Part shown: one piece after another, positions 17,084 through 25,364 of the stretch
How positions within the stretch are numbered: position 1 is the stretch's first letter
How the letters are laid out: each line of letters starts with the position of its first letter
Notes under the pieces: model-generated
Told to the model about the DNA's origin: nothing
Database searches by the model: none
Seen by the model: the letters and a program-made list of their open reading frames with translations, nothing else
Origin: JAMXLJ01 sp036558745
Lineage (GTDB): Bacteria; Actinomycetota; Acidimicrobiia; IMCC26256; JAMXLJ01
Direction of reading: 5' to 3'
DNA length: 64,000 nucleotides
Assembly (NCBI GenBank): GCA_036558745.1
Contig: DATBEZ010000011.1
Location: forward strand, 25,000 to 88,999
Translations under genes and position numbers: made by a program

Positions 17084-18184
17084 CTATCCCGGTAGCTCGA
17101 CGGTCGCGGGGTCGACGCCGAGGCCGCCGGCGGCGCTGCTCGCGTACGCGGCGAGCGCGAAGCGCAACACGTCGACCGCCTCGTCGGCGCGCCACCACAT
17201 CGGGCCGTCACCGGTGTGGAGCCAGCGCAGCCAGTGCCGGCCCGAGTCGCGGAAGCTGCTGGCCCAGTCGTCGTCGAGCGCGTGGAACGCTCGCATCTCG
17301 CCGTCGACGTACACCTCGAGGCTGGGCTGTTGCACACCGCGACCGGTGCAGCGGTTCACGCGCGCGAAGCCTTTGGTCCCCGTGACCTCCCACCGTTCGT
17401 CGTTCGTGTAGTAGTCGGAGCGCAGGTAGAGGTCGGGCGCGATCGTGATGTCCCACACACCACGGACGCCGTTGGTGTGCTCCCACGCCATCGTCGTCGG
17501 CGCGTCGAGACCGACGCCGGGCCCGAGCTCGGTCTCACCGATCCACGCGCGCACCTCGCGCACCGGACCGAACAGCCACAGCGCGGTCGCGAGCTTGTGC
17601 CAGCCGTCGTCGAACACGAGGATCCCGCGCCCGCGTTGCATCTGCTCGAACTGCACCTGGTAGCTGCTGATCGGGACCTCCCAACCGCCCCGGCCGCTCC
17701 CGACCATCTTCATGTGGTAGCCGCTGACCCGCCCGAGCGCGCCCGACTCGACCGTCTCCTTGAGCTTCCGCAGCGGTTCGTAGAAGAGGTAGTTCTCCAT
17801 GACGCGCAGCAGCCGGTCATTCGACGCGGCTGCGTCGAGCATCAGTTGCGCGCCCGCGAGGTCGTTGCACATCGGCTTCTGGAGGTTGACGTGCCAGCCG
17901 TAGCCGAGCATCTCGACGACACCGTCGACGTGCAACGGGATGGGCAACAACGCTTCGACCGCGTCGACCTCGACCTCAGTCGCCGCGAGGTCGGCCGCGG
18001 ACGCGAACGTGCGCGCGTCGGGCCAGTCCGCTTGACGCTGCGCGCGTCGTTCCTCGCTCGGGTCCACCAGCGCGACGACCTCGACGTCGGGGTTGTCGCG
18101 GTAGGCACGCACGTTGAGGTCGTAGATGCGACCGAGTCCGACGATCGCGGCGCGGACGGGACGGTCGTAGGGTACGAAGCTCAC
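17084..18184 (-). CDS. Gfo/Idh/MocA family oxidoreductase
   Basis: This 366-residue NAD(P)-dependent dehydrogenase-like protein begins with a Rossmann fold, AAIVGLGRIYDLNVRAY; the usual GxGxxG is slightly changed (GLGRIY). An acidic VDPSEE strand end follows. Mid-protein NLQKPMCND holds the characteristic EKP-like Lys-Pro (here QKP), and the C-terminal domain contains DDGWHK, matching the family's catalytic DxxxH pattern. Substrates are usually sugars, inositols or related polyols. The GTG at 18184 overlaps the stop of the upstream VOC gene (GTGA); two VOC proteins precede it in the same operon, suggesting a shared catabolic route (inference). Confidence 0.85.
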   Translation of the reverse strand: MSFVPYDRPVRAAIVGLGRIYDLNVRAYRDNPDVEVVALVDPSEERRAQRQADWPDARTFASAADLAATEVEVDAVEALLPIPLHVDGVVEMLGYGWHVNLQKPMCNDLAGAQLMLDAAASNDRLLRVMENYLFYEPLRKLKETVESGALGRVSGYHMKMVGSGRGGWEVPISSYQVQFEQMQRGRGILVFDDGWHKLATALWLFGPVREVRAWIGETELGPGVGLDAPTTMAWEHTNGVRGVWDITIAPDLYLRSDYYTNDERWEVTGTKGFARVNRCTGRGVQQPSLEVYVDGEMRAFHALDDDWASSFRDSGRHWLRWLHTGDGPMWWRADEAVDVLRFALAAYASSAAGGLGVDPATVELPG

Positions 18185-18552
18185 GCAGTCTCCTGTTGCA
18201 GCTCGATGGTGTTGCCCGCGGGGTCGACGATCCAGATCTGCATGGTTCCGGCACCCTGCACCGCACGCTGGTACTCGATGCCGCGTGTCTCCAGCTCCGC
18301 GATCGCAGCGTCGAGGTCGTCCACCGCGACGCAGTAGTGGTGCCCGGTGGCGTCGACGAGCGTGCCCCGGGGTGGCGCGGCGACGAGGTGCAGCTCCTGG
18401 TCGCCGACGACGTGCCAGTGCCCGTCGACGCCCGGGATGTCGGGCCGGGTCTTGTCACCGAGACCGAGAACGTCGCGGTAGAACGCGACGACGTCGTCGA
18501 GCGACGTTCCGTTCGTGTTGACCGACACGTGGTGGAACCGGGTCACCTTCAC
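18181..18552 (-). CDS. VOC family protein (glyoxalase/dioxygenase fold)
   Basis: This 123-residue protein has two babbab modules of the vicinal oxygen chelate fold. FHHVSVN gives the first metal His, the repeat GHHYCVAVDDLDAA gives the second, and DPAGNTIEL gives the family's metal Glu. Members include extradiol dioxygenases, glyoxalases and antibiotic-binding proteins; the reaction is not assigned. The GTG at 18552 overlaps the previous gene's stop and its own stop overlaps the oxidoreductase start, so three genes are chained by four-base overlaps. Confidence 0.88.
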   Translation of the reverse strand: MKVTRFHHVSVNTNGTSLDDVVAFYRDVLGLGDKTRPDIPGVDGHWHVVGDQELHLVAAPPRGTLVDATGHHYCVAVDDLDAAIAELETRGIEYQRAVQGAGTMQIWIVDPAGNTIELQQETA

Positions 18553-18941
18553 GTCGCCTCACCTGCCGGGGGCTCGAGTTGCTCCATGAATTCGAGACGG
18601 ATGCCGCCGGGCGCCTCGACGAACGCGATACGCCGCCTCCCGAACGGTCCCTCGACGACCTCCGGACCCCAGAGCACGTCATGGCCGTGGAGCTGCGCGT
18701 CGAGGTCGTCGGTGAACAGTGCCGGGTGCAGGAAGCACTCGGCCGGCAGCGTGGTGGCGTCTTCGTAGATCGCGCGCGTGAACAGCGTGATCACGACGGC
18801 ACCGAGGATCACGTCGGCCCGCTCGGCACCGTTCCACGTCATGCGGTCCCGCACCTCGGCGCCCGTCGCGGCGTAGAACGCGCACGCGGCGTCCAGGTCG
18901 GCCACCTTCACCGCGAGGTTCGCCATCCCCACGACCGCCAC
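18549..18941 (-). CDS. VOC family protein (first gene of the operon)
   Basis: This 130-residue VOC-fold protein contains MANLAVKVADLDAACAFY at its start, the classical first module, and EAPGGIRLEFMEQ with the metal-site Glu near the end. The usual first metal His in this family (xxHxxxxV) is Asn here (ANLAVKV), so metal binding may differ from its neighbour. The GTG at 18941 is supported by GGAGG five bases upstream; an ATG lies five codons downstream. It leads the operon with the second VOC gene and the Gfo/Idh/MocA oxidoreductase. Confidence 0.83.
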   Translation of the reverse strand: MAVVGMANLAVKVADLDAACAFYAATGAEVRDRMTWNGAERADVILGAVVITLFTRAIYEDATTLPAECFLHPALFTDDLDAQLHGHDVLWGPEVVEGPFGRRRIAFVEAPGGIRLEFMEQLEPPAGEAT

Positions 18942-19114
18942 ACCCACCTCCTGAGCCGTCCGGATCGCCCGGGAGCGTACCGACGGTCGGCGGACGCGGG
19001 CATCCGTAGCGGTGCGCGCCGCAATGGGTACGGTCGCGACGGATTGCTGCGGCGGACAGCACCGTCCGCTTCGCGCTCGACGCCGGGGTCCGATCGACAC
19101 GAGGGGTGATCGAC

Positions 19115-19756
19115 ATGGCCGTTCCGAACCCGCAGCTGCCGTACGCGGTGCGCTTCGACGTCGACGTTCCGCCGGCACCGTTGAACCGACTCACGACCGC
19201 GTTCCGGGTCTTCGTCGCGATCCCGATCCTGATCGTGCTCACACTCGTCAGCGGCACCAGGATCACGACGGGGAACGGAGGCACCTCGGAAGGCTTCGCG
19301 ACCGCGGGCGGCTTCCTCTTCCTCGCCACGGTGGTCATGATCCTGTTCCGCCAGAAGTACCCGCGGTGGTGGTTCGACTGGAACCTCGCGCTGCTGCGCT
19401 TCTCGAACCGGGTGTTCGCGTACCTGCTGCTCCTCCGCGACGAGTACCCGTCCACCGACGAGGAGCAGGCGGTGCATCTGGACGTCGACTATCCCGACGT
19501 CCAGCGCGATCTCAACCGCTGGTTACCGCTGGTGAAGTGGCTCCTCGTGATCCCGCACGCGATCGTGCTGTTCTTCCTGTCGATCGCGGTCTTCGTCGTC
19601 GCGATCATCGCCTGGTTCGCGATCCTCTTCACCGGGCAGTACCCGCCGGGCCTGTTCGACTTCGTCGTCGGCGTGATGCGCTGGCACAACCGCGTCGCGG
19701 GCTACGCCCTGGTGCTCGTCACCGACCGGTACCCGCCGTTCAGCCTGAGCGCCTGA
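19115..19756 (+). CDS. DUF4389 membrane protein
   Basis: This 213-residue membrane protein has hydrophobic segments near residues 30-47, 66-78, 93-105 and a long pair at about 140-175. The pattern of RFNRLT-like N-terminus, YPRWWFDWN, LLRDEYPS and RVAGYALVLVTDRYPPF is typical of DUF4389 proteins, which have no established biochemical role. The ATG at 19115 is preferred to the GTG three codons upstream because GAGGGG lies at the right distance. It stands alone between the VOC operon and a tRNA gene. Confidence 0.82.
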   Translation: MAVPNPQLPYAVRFDVDVPPAPLNRLTTAFRVFVAIPILIVLTLVSGTRITTGNGGTSEGFATAGGFLFLATVVMILFRQKYPRWWFDWNLALLRFSNRVFAYLLLLRDEYPSTDEEQAVHLDVDYPDVQRDLNRWLPLVKWLLVIPHAIVLFFLSIAVFVVAIIAWFAILFTGQYPPGLFDFVVGVMRWHNRVAGYALVLVTDRYPPFSLSA

Positions 19757-19818
19757 TCGCGGCGGTTCCGGGACCGCGGCGCGTGGCTCGACGGGGACGG
19801 GTCTCGCGCGTCGTTGGG

Positions 19819-19902
<84 letters not shown>

Positions 19903-19995
19903 ACGGTGCGCGGGCACGCCCGCACCGGGACGGTCAGGTTAGCAAGCGCTCTGAACAGCCCCTCCGCTGGCACCGGACCGAGGACGGGACGCCGG

Positions 19996-20001
19996 TACAC
20001 T
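19996..20001 (+). promoter_or_regulatory. -10 box TACACT for fhaA and the downstream block
   Basis: TACACT ends nine bases before the fhaA ATG, with no Shine-Dalgarno sequence between. This is the leaderless arrangement seen at several other starts here. It would drive the FHA/PP2C/RodA/PBP operon. Confidence 0.5.
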
Positions 20002-20010
20002 GCCCGCGCG

Positions 20011-20664
20011 ATGGGACTCCAGGGGTTCGAGCGTCGGCTCGAGCGGCTCGTGGAAGGCACCTTCGCGAAGGCGTTCCGCAGCGGCCTGCAGCCCGTGGAG
20101 ATCGCCCGCCGCATGGTGCGTGAGCTGGACGTGAATCGCACGATCGGCGTGCGCGGCACCGTTGCTCCCAATCGCGTCGTCGTGTACCTCTCGTCCGACG
20201 ACCTGGAGCACTTCGAATCGTTCCACGACACACTCACGCGAGAGCTCGAGGACGCGGCGCGTGAGCACGCCCGCGACGAGCGCTACCACTTCCTCGGTCC
20301 CGTCACGGTCGAGCTCGTCCCCGACGAGGGCCTGCACCGGGGTCAGTTCGACGTGAGCGCCACCATCGAGGAGGGCGCGCACGGCCGCGCCGGCTCGCTC
20401 GTGCTCTCCGACGGCCGCCGGATCCCGCTCGCCGAGGAGACGGCGACGATCGGACGCCTCTCGGACTGCACCGTCTCGGTCGCCGACCCGCAGGTCTCAC
20501 GCCGCCACGCCGAGGTCCGGCCCGAGCTCGAAGGCTACGTCGTGGTGGACCTGGGCTCGCTCAACGGCACGACGGTCAACGGCGAGCCGGTCGGCACCCG
20601 ACTGCTCGAGGACGGCGACGAGATCGGCGTCGGACCGGCGACCATCCGCTTCGAGGCCTCGTAG
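20011..20664 (+). CDS. fhaA: FhaA: DUF3662 and FHA domain protein
   Basis: This 217-residue protein has an N-terminal DUF3662 domain (about 1-110, starting GLQGFERRLERLVEG) and a C-terminal FHA domain (about 135-215). The FHA phosphothreonine-binding signature is GR at the first loop, then SRRHAEV and LGSLNGTTVNG. In mycobacteria FhaA binds phosphorylated partners of PknB and helps control peptidoglycan precursor flipping. The linker between the domains is much shorter than in mycobacterial FhaA. It heads the signalling block, with fhaB, pstP, rodA and pbpA following on the same strand. The ATG at 20011 is nine bases after a -10 box. Confidence 0.92.
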   Translation: MGLQGFERRLERLVEGTFAKAFRSGLQPVEIARRMVRELDVNRTIGVRGTVAPNRVVVYLSSDDLEHFESFHDTLTRELEDAAREHARDERYHFLGPVTVELVPDEGLHRGQFDVSATIEEGAHGRAGSLVLSDGRRIPLAEETATIGRLSDCTVSVADPQVSRRHAEVRPELEGYVVVDLGSLNGTTVNGEPVGTRLLEDGDEIGVGPATIRFEAS

Positions 20665-20728
20665 GCCCCGGATCAACGGCGAAGCGGGCGCGAACCGATG
20701 AGCAGTGTGCGAAGCGAAGCGCAGCAGT

Positions 20729-20762
20729 GGGCGGAGCCCGGGACTGCGGAGCTGAGTGAGCC
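20729..20762 (+). repeat. Copy of the start-adjacent GC-rich repeat family
   Basis: GGGCGGAGCCC, a short variable stretch, TGCGGAGC and GAGTGAGCC match, in order, the elements at 53416-53471 and 52309-52364 read on the minus strand. This copy abuts the fhaB ATG. Recognised by eye; membership is less certain than for the three minus-strand copies. Confidence 0.4.
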
Positions 20763-21221
20763 ATGAGTAACGAGAACCTCCTCCACATCCTCAACTACTG
20801 CTTCCTCGCGCTGCTCTTCCTCTTCCTCGCACGCGTCGTGCGTGTCGTCATGCTCGAGATGAAGGCCAAGCCGGTCCCGCTCGTCGTGCCCGAGGAACAG
20901 CCGCTGCCCAAGCCGAAGGAGCGGCGGACACGCGCGGCGCTGCGGATCGTCGAGCCGGTCGGTCGCCAGGGCGAGATGTTCCCCCTCGACCGCGAGATCA
21001 CCGTCGGACGCGGTGGCGGATGCCAGGTCGTGCTCGCCGACGACACGTTCGTCTCGCAGGTGCACGCGCGCGTGTTCGAGCGCGAGGGGCGGACGTGGGT
21101 CGAGGACCTCGGCTCGCGCAACGGCACATACGTCAACGGCAAGCGCATCGACGCGCCGACCCGTCTCCGTCGCGGCGACCAGGTGCAGTTCGGGCAGACC
21201 GTCGCCGAGGTCGCAGGATGA
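20763..21221 (+). CDS. fhaB: FhaB (FipA-like): membrane-anchored FHA protein
   Basis: This 152-residue protein has one N-terminal membrane helix (NYCFLALLFLFLARVVRVV, about 10-28), a basic/Pro linker and a C-terminal FHA domain (about 65-152). The phosphothreonine-binding signature is GRGGGC, SQVHARVF and LGSRNGTYVNG. FhaB is a docking module for PknB-phosphorylated division proteins and is a substrate of the PstP phosphatase. The ATG at 20763 follows a repeat element, and the stop overlaps the pstP ATG (ATGA). Confidence 0.92.
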   Translation: MSNENLLHILNYCFLALLFLFLARVVRVVMLEMKAKPVPLVVPEEQPLPKPKERRTRAALRIVEPVGRQGEMFPLDREITVGRGGGCQVVLADDTFVSQVHARVFEREGRTWVEDLGSRNGTYVNGKRIDAPTRLRRGDQVQFGQTVAEVAG

Positions 21222-22483
21222 GGCTGGTCGCCGGGGCGGCGACCGACGTCGGGCGCGTCCGCGACGGCAACGAGGACGCGATGCGCGTCGACGAGCACCT
21301 GCACCTCTACGCCGTCGCCGACGGCATGGGCGGTCATCGCGCGGGCGAGGTCGCGAGCGCGACCGCGCTCGAGGCGCTGCGGGCCGCGGTCGCCAACGGG
21401 CAACCGATCGAGGAGGCGATCGAGAACTCCAACGCGGCCGTGTACGCGAAGGCGCTCGACGACCCGAACCTGCGCGGCATGGGGACCACGCTCACCGCGT
21501 TGCTCGTCACCGACGATCAGCTGTACCTGATCGGCCACGTCGGCGACTCACGCGCGTACCAGCTGCACGACGGTGAGCTCACCCAGGTCACCGAGGACCA
21601 CAGCCTGGTCGAGGAGCTCGTGCGCGAGGGACGGCTCACCCCCGAGCAGGCGACCGTGCACCCGCAGCGCTCGATCATCACCCGCGCCCTCGGCGTCGAC
21701 GAGCACGTGCAGGTCGACGTGTATCCGCTCGAGCTCGCGCCCGGTGACCGGGTGCTCATCTGCTCCGACGGGCTGACGACGATGCTGCGCGCCGACGACA
21801 TCGCCCGCATCCTGCGCCGCGAGCCCGACCCCACCCGCGCCGCGGAGGAGCTGGTCGACGCGGCCAACGCGGCCGGCGGCGAGGACAACATCACCGCGGT
21901 CGTGGTGGAGGCGACGGCGGAGGACGCGCCACCCGACCCCGCAACCGGTGAGGCCGACGTCGCGAGCGACGCGACCACCGCGGTCCCGCCGATCGGCGCG
22001 GGCGCGGACGCGCAGATCGTCGACGACCGCATCCCGGAGCCGCGACCGGAACCGATGCCGACACCGGTGCGCGTCGTCCCGAAGGGCACTACGAAGAGAG
22101 TGTTCCGATTCGTCGTGTGGATGCTGCCGGTGGCGCTCGTCGTCGGGGTCGCGATCGGTGCGGTCGCGTGGTACGCGCGCAAGGCCTTCTACGTCACGTT
22201 CGACTCGGATCACGTCACGCTCTTCCGCGGGCGTCCGGGCGGCGTGCTCGGCTTCGATCCGACGATCGAGCAGCGCACGCGTCTGCGGCCCCAGGATCTG
22301 AGCGAGGCCGATCGGGCCGACGTGCAGGCGAAGAAGACGTTCAGCGACGAGGGCAAGGCGAAGACCTACATCCACGCCCTCACCGCGAAGGCGCAGGAAC
22401 GGGCCGCGGTCGCGGCGACGACCACGACGACGGCTGTCCCACCACCGACAACGGTGCCGAACAAGGCACCGATCGGCCCGTGA
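21218..22483 (+). CDS. pstP: PP2C-type Ser/Thr protein phosphatase PstP
   Basis: This 421-residue enzyme reverses PknB phosphorylation. The catalytic domain (about 1-240) has all metal-binding motifs in order: RDGNED, ADGMGGH, GMGTTL, GHVGDSR, CSDGL and GGEDNITAVVV. It is followed by an acidic/Pro linker, one membrane helix (WMLPVALVVGVAIGAVAWY, about 305-325) and a short extracytoplasmic tail ending in a Thr/Pro-rich stretch. That is the mycobacterial PstP architecture. The ATG overlaps the fhaB stop and the end overlaps the rodA GTG, so the genes are translationally coupled. Confidence 0.95.
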   Translation: MRLVAGAATDVGRVRDGNEDAMRVDEHLHLYAVADGMGGHRAGEVASATALEALRAAVANGQPIEEAIENSNAAVYAKALDDPNLRGMGTTLTALLVTDDQLYLIGHVGDSRAYQLHDGELTQVTEDHSLVEELVREGRLTPEQATVHPQRSIITRALGVDEHVQVDVYPLELAPGDRVLICSDGLTTMLRADDIARILRREPDPTRAAEELVDAANAAGGEDNITAVVVEATAEDAPPDPATGEADVASDATTAVPPIGAGADAQIVDDRIPEPRPEPMPTPVRVVPKGTTKRVFRFVVWMLPVALVVGVAIGAVAWYARKAFYVTFDSDHVTLFRGRPGGVLGFDPTIEQRTRLRPQDLSEADRADVQAKKTFSDEGKAKTYIHALTAKAQERAAVAATTTTTAVPPPTTVPNKAPIGP

Positions 22484-23820
22484 AGTCGGCACTGTCACGG
22501 CGCCGCAGGGACAGCGAGCTCGCGCTCGGGTTCCTCGCGGTGATCATCGTCGTCGCGGGCTACATCCTGGTCCAGCTGTCGAAGCAGCTGGACCTTCCGC
22601 CCGATCTCTGGGTGATCCTCGCGGTGATGATCGGGATGCTCGCGGTGGCGCACCTCGGTGTGCGCTGGTTCGCGCCACGCGCCGATCCGACGCTGCTACC
22701 GCTCGTCGCGTTGCTGAACGGGCTCGGCTTCATCATGATCTCGCGCCTCGACAGCCACCTCGCGCGGACGCAGGCGGTGTGGACGGGTATCGGTGTCGCC
22801 GCGTTCGTCGCGACGCTCGCGTTCGTGCGCCGTGTGCGTGTCCTCGAGCGCTACCGCTACACGTTCGCGTTGGTCGGATTTCTCTTCCTCGTGCTTCCCC
22901 TGGCGCCGGGAATCGGCCAGACGATCAACGGCGCGCGGCTGTGGGTGCGGATCGGGTCGGTGAACTTCGAGCCCAACGAGGTCGCCAAGATCCTGCTCGT
23001 GATCTTCTTCGCCGCGTACCTGGCCGACAAGCGGGAGCTGCTGACGACGGGCAGCCGGCGCATCGGCAACATGATGCTCCCCGACCCCAAGCACCTCCTA
23101 CCGCTGATCCTCGCGTGGGGCTTCGCGCTGCTGATCATGTCGGGCCAGGGCGACCTGGGCTCGTCGATGCTGTTCTTCGCGGTGTTCGTCGGCATGCTCT
23201 ACATCGCGACCGAACGCTCCGCGTATCTCGTCGGAGCAGTCGCCCTGTTCGCGGTGGCTGCGGTGTTCGCGTACAACACCGTCGGGCACGTGCAAACGCG
23301 CGTATCGACGTGGATCAACCCGTGGCCGGTGTCGCAGGGCAAGGGTTACCAGCTGGTGCAGTCGTTGTTCGCGTTCGGCAGCGGCGGGTTCGCCGGCGCG
23401 GGCCTCGGACTCGGCAGCCCGCAGAAGATCCCGAACGCGTCGACCGACTTCGTGTTCTCCGCGATCGGCGAAGAACTGGGTCTCATCGGCACCGTCGCGG
23501 TGATCATCGCGTTCCTGCTGCTGGTCGGTGCGGGCTTCCGCATCGCGCTCGCGGCCGACCGCCCGTTCTCGAAGCTGTTCGCCGCGGGCCTGACCGCGCT
23601 CATCGGGATCCAGGCGTTCGTCATCATCGGGGGCGTGACGCGTCTGATCCCGCTCACCGGCATCACGTTGCCGTTCATCTCGTACGGCGGCTCGTCGCTC
23701 GTCGCGAACTTCGTGCTGATCGCGCTGCTGTTACGAATCTCCGACGAGTCCGTCGCCGAAGCGGAGGCCGAGGCCCAGACCGCGATGGTCCCGCAGGCAA
23801 GCGCCGGGGGCGCGGGATGA
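22480..23820 (+). CDS. rodA: RodA/FtsW-type peptidoglycan polymerase (SEDS)
   Basis: This 446-residue protein has about ten transmembrane segments and is a SEDS glycosyltransferase that polymerises lipid II. Conserved features include NGARLWVRIG, FEPNEVAKILLV, SGQGDLGSSMLFF and the C-terminal PFISYGGSSLVANF, the family hallmark. It is assigned RodA rather than FtsW from its position beside pbpA in the fhaA-pknB block. The GTG at 22480 overlaps the pstP stop, and its own stop overlaps the pbpA ATG. It should work with the transpeptidase PbpA in wall elongation. Confidence 0.94.
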   Translation: MKSALSRRRRDSELALGFLAVIIVVAGYILVQLSKQLDLPPDLWVILAVMIGMLAVAHLGVRWFAPRADPTLLPLVALLNGLGFIMISRLDSHLARTQAVWTGIGVAAFVATLAFVRRVRVLERYRYTFALVGFLFLVLPLAPGIGQTINGARLWVRIGSVNFEPNEVAKILLVIFFAAYLADKRELLTTGSRRIGNMMLPDPKHLLPLILAWGFALLIMSGQGDLGSSMLFFAVFVGMLYIATERSAYLVGAVALFAVAAVFAYNTVGHVQTRVSTWINPWPVSQGKGYQLVQSLFAFGSGGFAGAGLGLGSPQKIPNASTDFVFSAIGEELGLIGTVAVIIAFLLLVGAGFRIALAADRPFSKLFAAGLTALIGIQAFVIIGGVTRLIPLTGITLPFISYGGSSLVANFVLIALLLRISDESVAEAEAEAQTAMVPQASAGGAG

Positions 23821-25283
23821 GCGGCATGAACAGAACGATCCGACGGCTCGGGATGGCCGTCGTCGTGCTGCTGCTGGCGCTGGTCGGGCAGTTGACCTAC
23901 CTGCAGGTGGTCGACGCCAAGAAGCTCGACCACGACCCGCGCAACGTGCGCCGCCTGGTGCGCGACTTCTCCAAGCCCCGCGGCGAGATCATCACGGCGG
24001 ACGGTCGTATCGCTGCGAAGTCGGTGCCGGTCGACGACCTGTTCAGGCTCCAGCGCCAGTACCCGCTGGGCTCGTTGATGTCGCAGATCGTCGGCTATCA
24101 GTCGTTCGTGGTCGGCAACACCGGCGTGGAGAACACCTACAACGACGAGCTCGTCGGCCGGAGCGCCGACCTCGCGATCCACAACTTCAAGGACATCCTC
24201 TCGAACAAGGACCAGTTCGGGAACGTCGTGCTCAGCGTGCGCGCCGACGTGCAGGAGGTCGCGCGTCAGGCGCTCGGAAGCCAGAAGGGCTCGGTCGTCG
24301 CGCTCGATCCGAGCACCGGCGCGATCCTCGCCATGTACACGAACCCGAGCTTCGACCCGAGCCCGCTCGCGTCGCACAACGGCGCGCTCGTCAACGCGTA
24401 CTTCACGCTGCTCAACAGCGATCCCAACAAGTCGAGCCTCGCCCGCGCGTACCGCGAGATCTACGCGCCGGGCTCGACGTTCAAGACGGTGACGACGAGC
24501 GTCGGGCTCGAGACCGGGGTCATCACACCCGACACGGTGTTCCCGACGCTCACCAGTCTGAAGCTGCCCGACTCGCCGCGCTTCCTAGCGAACTTCGGCA
24601 ACGAGAGCTGCGGCGGCACGGTCACGCAGAGCTTCATCGTGTCGTGCAACACGACCTTCGCCCAGATCGGCATCAACCTCGGCGACCAGTTCCCGCCCGG
24701 GATGCACGCGTTCGGCGTCGGCGAGCGCCCGCCGCTCGACGTCGCGCCGGGGGCGGTCGCGAGCATCGACATGGACAACCGCCCGTTTGCCACGAACAAG
24801 GCGTTCTACGGCCTCGCCGGCATCGGGCAGGGCTTCATCGCGGTGACGCCGTTGCAGATGGCGCTGGTCGCGTCCGCGGTCGCGAACCACGGCGTGATCA
24901 TGGAGCCGCACGTCATGTCGGAGATCCAGGACGCGCAGGGCGGGACGGTGCGCCACTTCGCCCCGAAGGTGTGGAAGCGCGCCATGCCGTCCGCGGTTGC
25001 CGACCAGGTGACCGCGATGATGATCGACGTGGTGAACCAGGGCACCGGGACCCCGGCGCAGATCCCGGGCGTGCAGGTGGCGGGCAAGACCGGAACCGCG
25101 CAGGTGGAGGGTCAGCGGGAGCCGAACGCGTGGTTCATCGCGTTCGCTCCGGCGCAGTCGCCGAAGTACGCGGTCGCGGTGCTGGTCGAGCAGGGTGGCA
25201 ACCAGGGCAGCGACGCGACCGGCGGTCAGGTCGCGGGGCCGATCGCCCGCCAGGTCCTCCAGAAGCTGCTCTCCACGGGATGA
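23817..25283 (+). CDS. pbpA: Penicillin-binding protein 2-type transpeptidase PbpA
   Basis: This 488-residue protein has an N-terminal anchor (LGMAVVVLLLALVGQLTYL), a dimerisation domain and a C-terminal transpeptidase domain. The active site shows SxxK as YAPGSTFKTV, SxN as VSCNTTF and KTG as VAGKTGTAQ. It crosslinks peptidoglycan outside the membrane and pairs with the RodA encoded just upstream. The length and the absence of a long N-terminal insert fit the actinobacterial PbpA subgroup. The ATG at 23817 overlaps the rodA stop. About 80 bases with a new -10 box separate it from pknB. Confidence 0.95.
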   Translation: MSGMNRTIRRLGMAVVVLLLALVGQLTYLQVVDAKKLDHDPRNVRRLVRDFSKPRGEIITADGRIAAKSVPVDDLFRLQRQYPLGSLMSQIVGYQSFVVGNTGVENTYNDELVGRSADLAIHNFKDILSNKDQFGNVVLSVRADVQEVARQALGSQKGSVVALDPSTGAILAMYTNPSFDPSPLASHNGALVNAYFTLLNSDPNKSSLARAYREIYAPGSTFKTVTTSVGLETGVITPDTVFPTLTSLKLPDSPRFLANFGNESCGGTVTQSFIVSCNTTFAQIGINLGDQFPPGMHAFGVGERPPLDVAPGAVASIDMDNRPFATNKAFYGLAGIGQGFIAVTPLQMALVASAVANHGVIMEPHVMSEIQDAQGGTVRHFAPKVWKRAMPSAVADQVTAMMIDVVNQGTGTPAQIPGVQVAGKTGTAQVEGQREPNAWFIAFAPAQSPKYAVAVLVEQGGNQGSDATGGQVAGPIARQVLQKLLSTG

Positions 25284-25348
25284 CGAGCGAACGCATGCAC
25301 CGCTTCCGACCACGCCGGTGTCTCCGCACGATCCGACCGGCAGACCAC

Positions 25349-25354
25349 TAGGGT
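25349..25354 (+). promoter_or_regulatory. -10 box TAGGGT for pknB, leaderless type
   Basis: TAGGGT ends ten bases before the pknB ATG with no ribosome site between, so pknB probably has its own leaderless promoter in addition to read-through from pbpA. The same hexamer precedes the PAP2 gene and the LLM gene. Confidence 0.5.
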
Positions 25355-25364
25355 TGCTCGACGA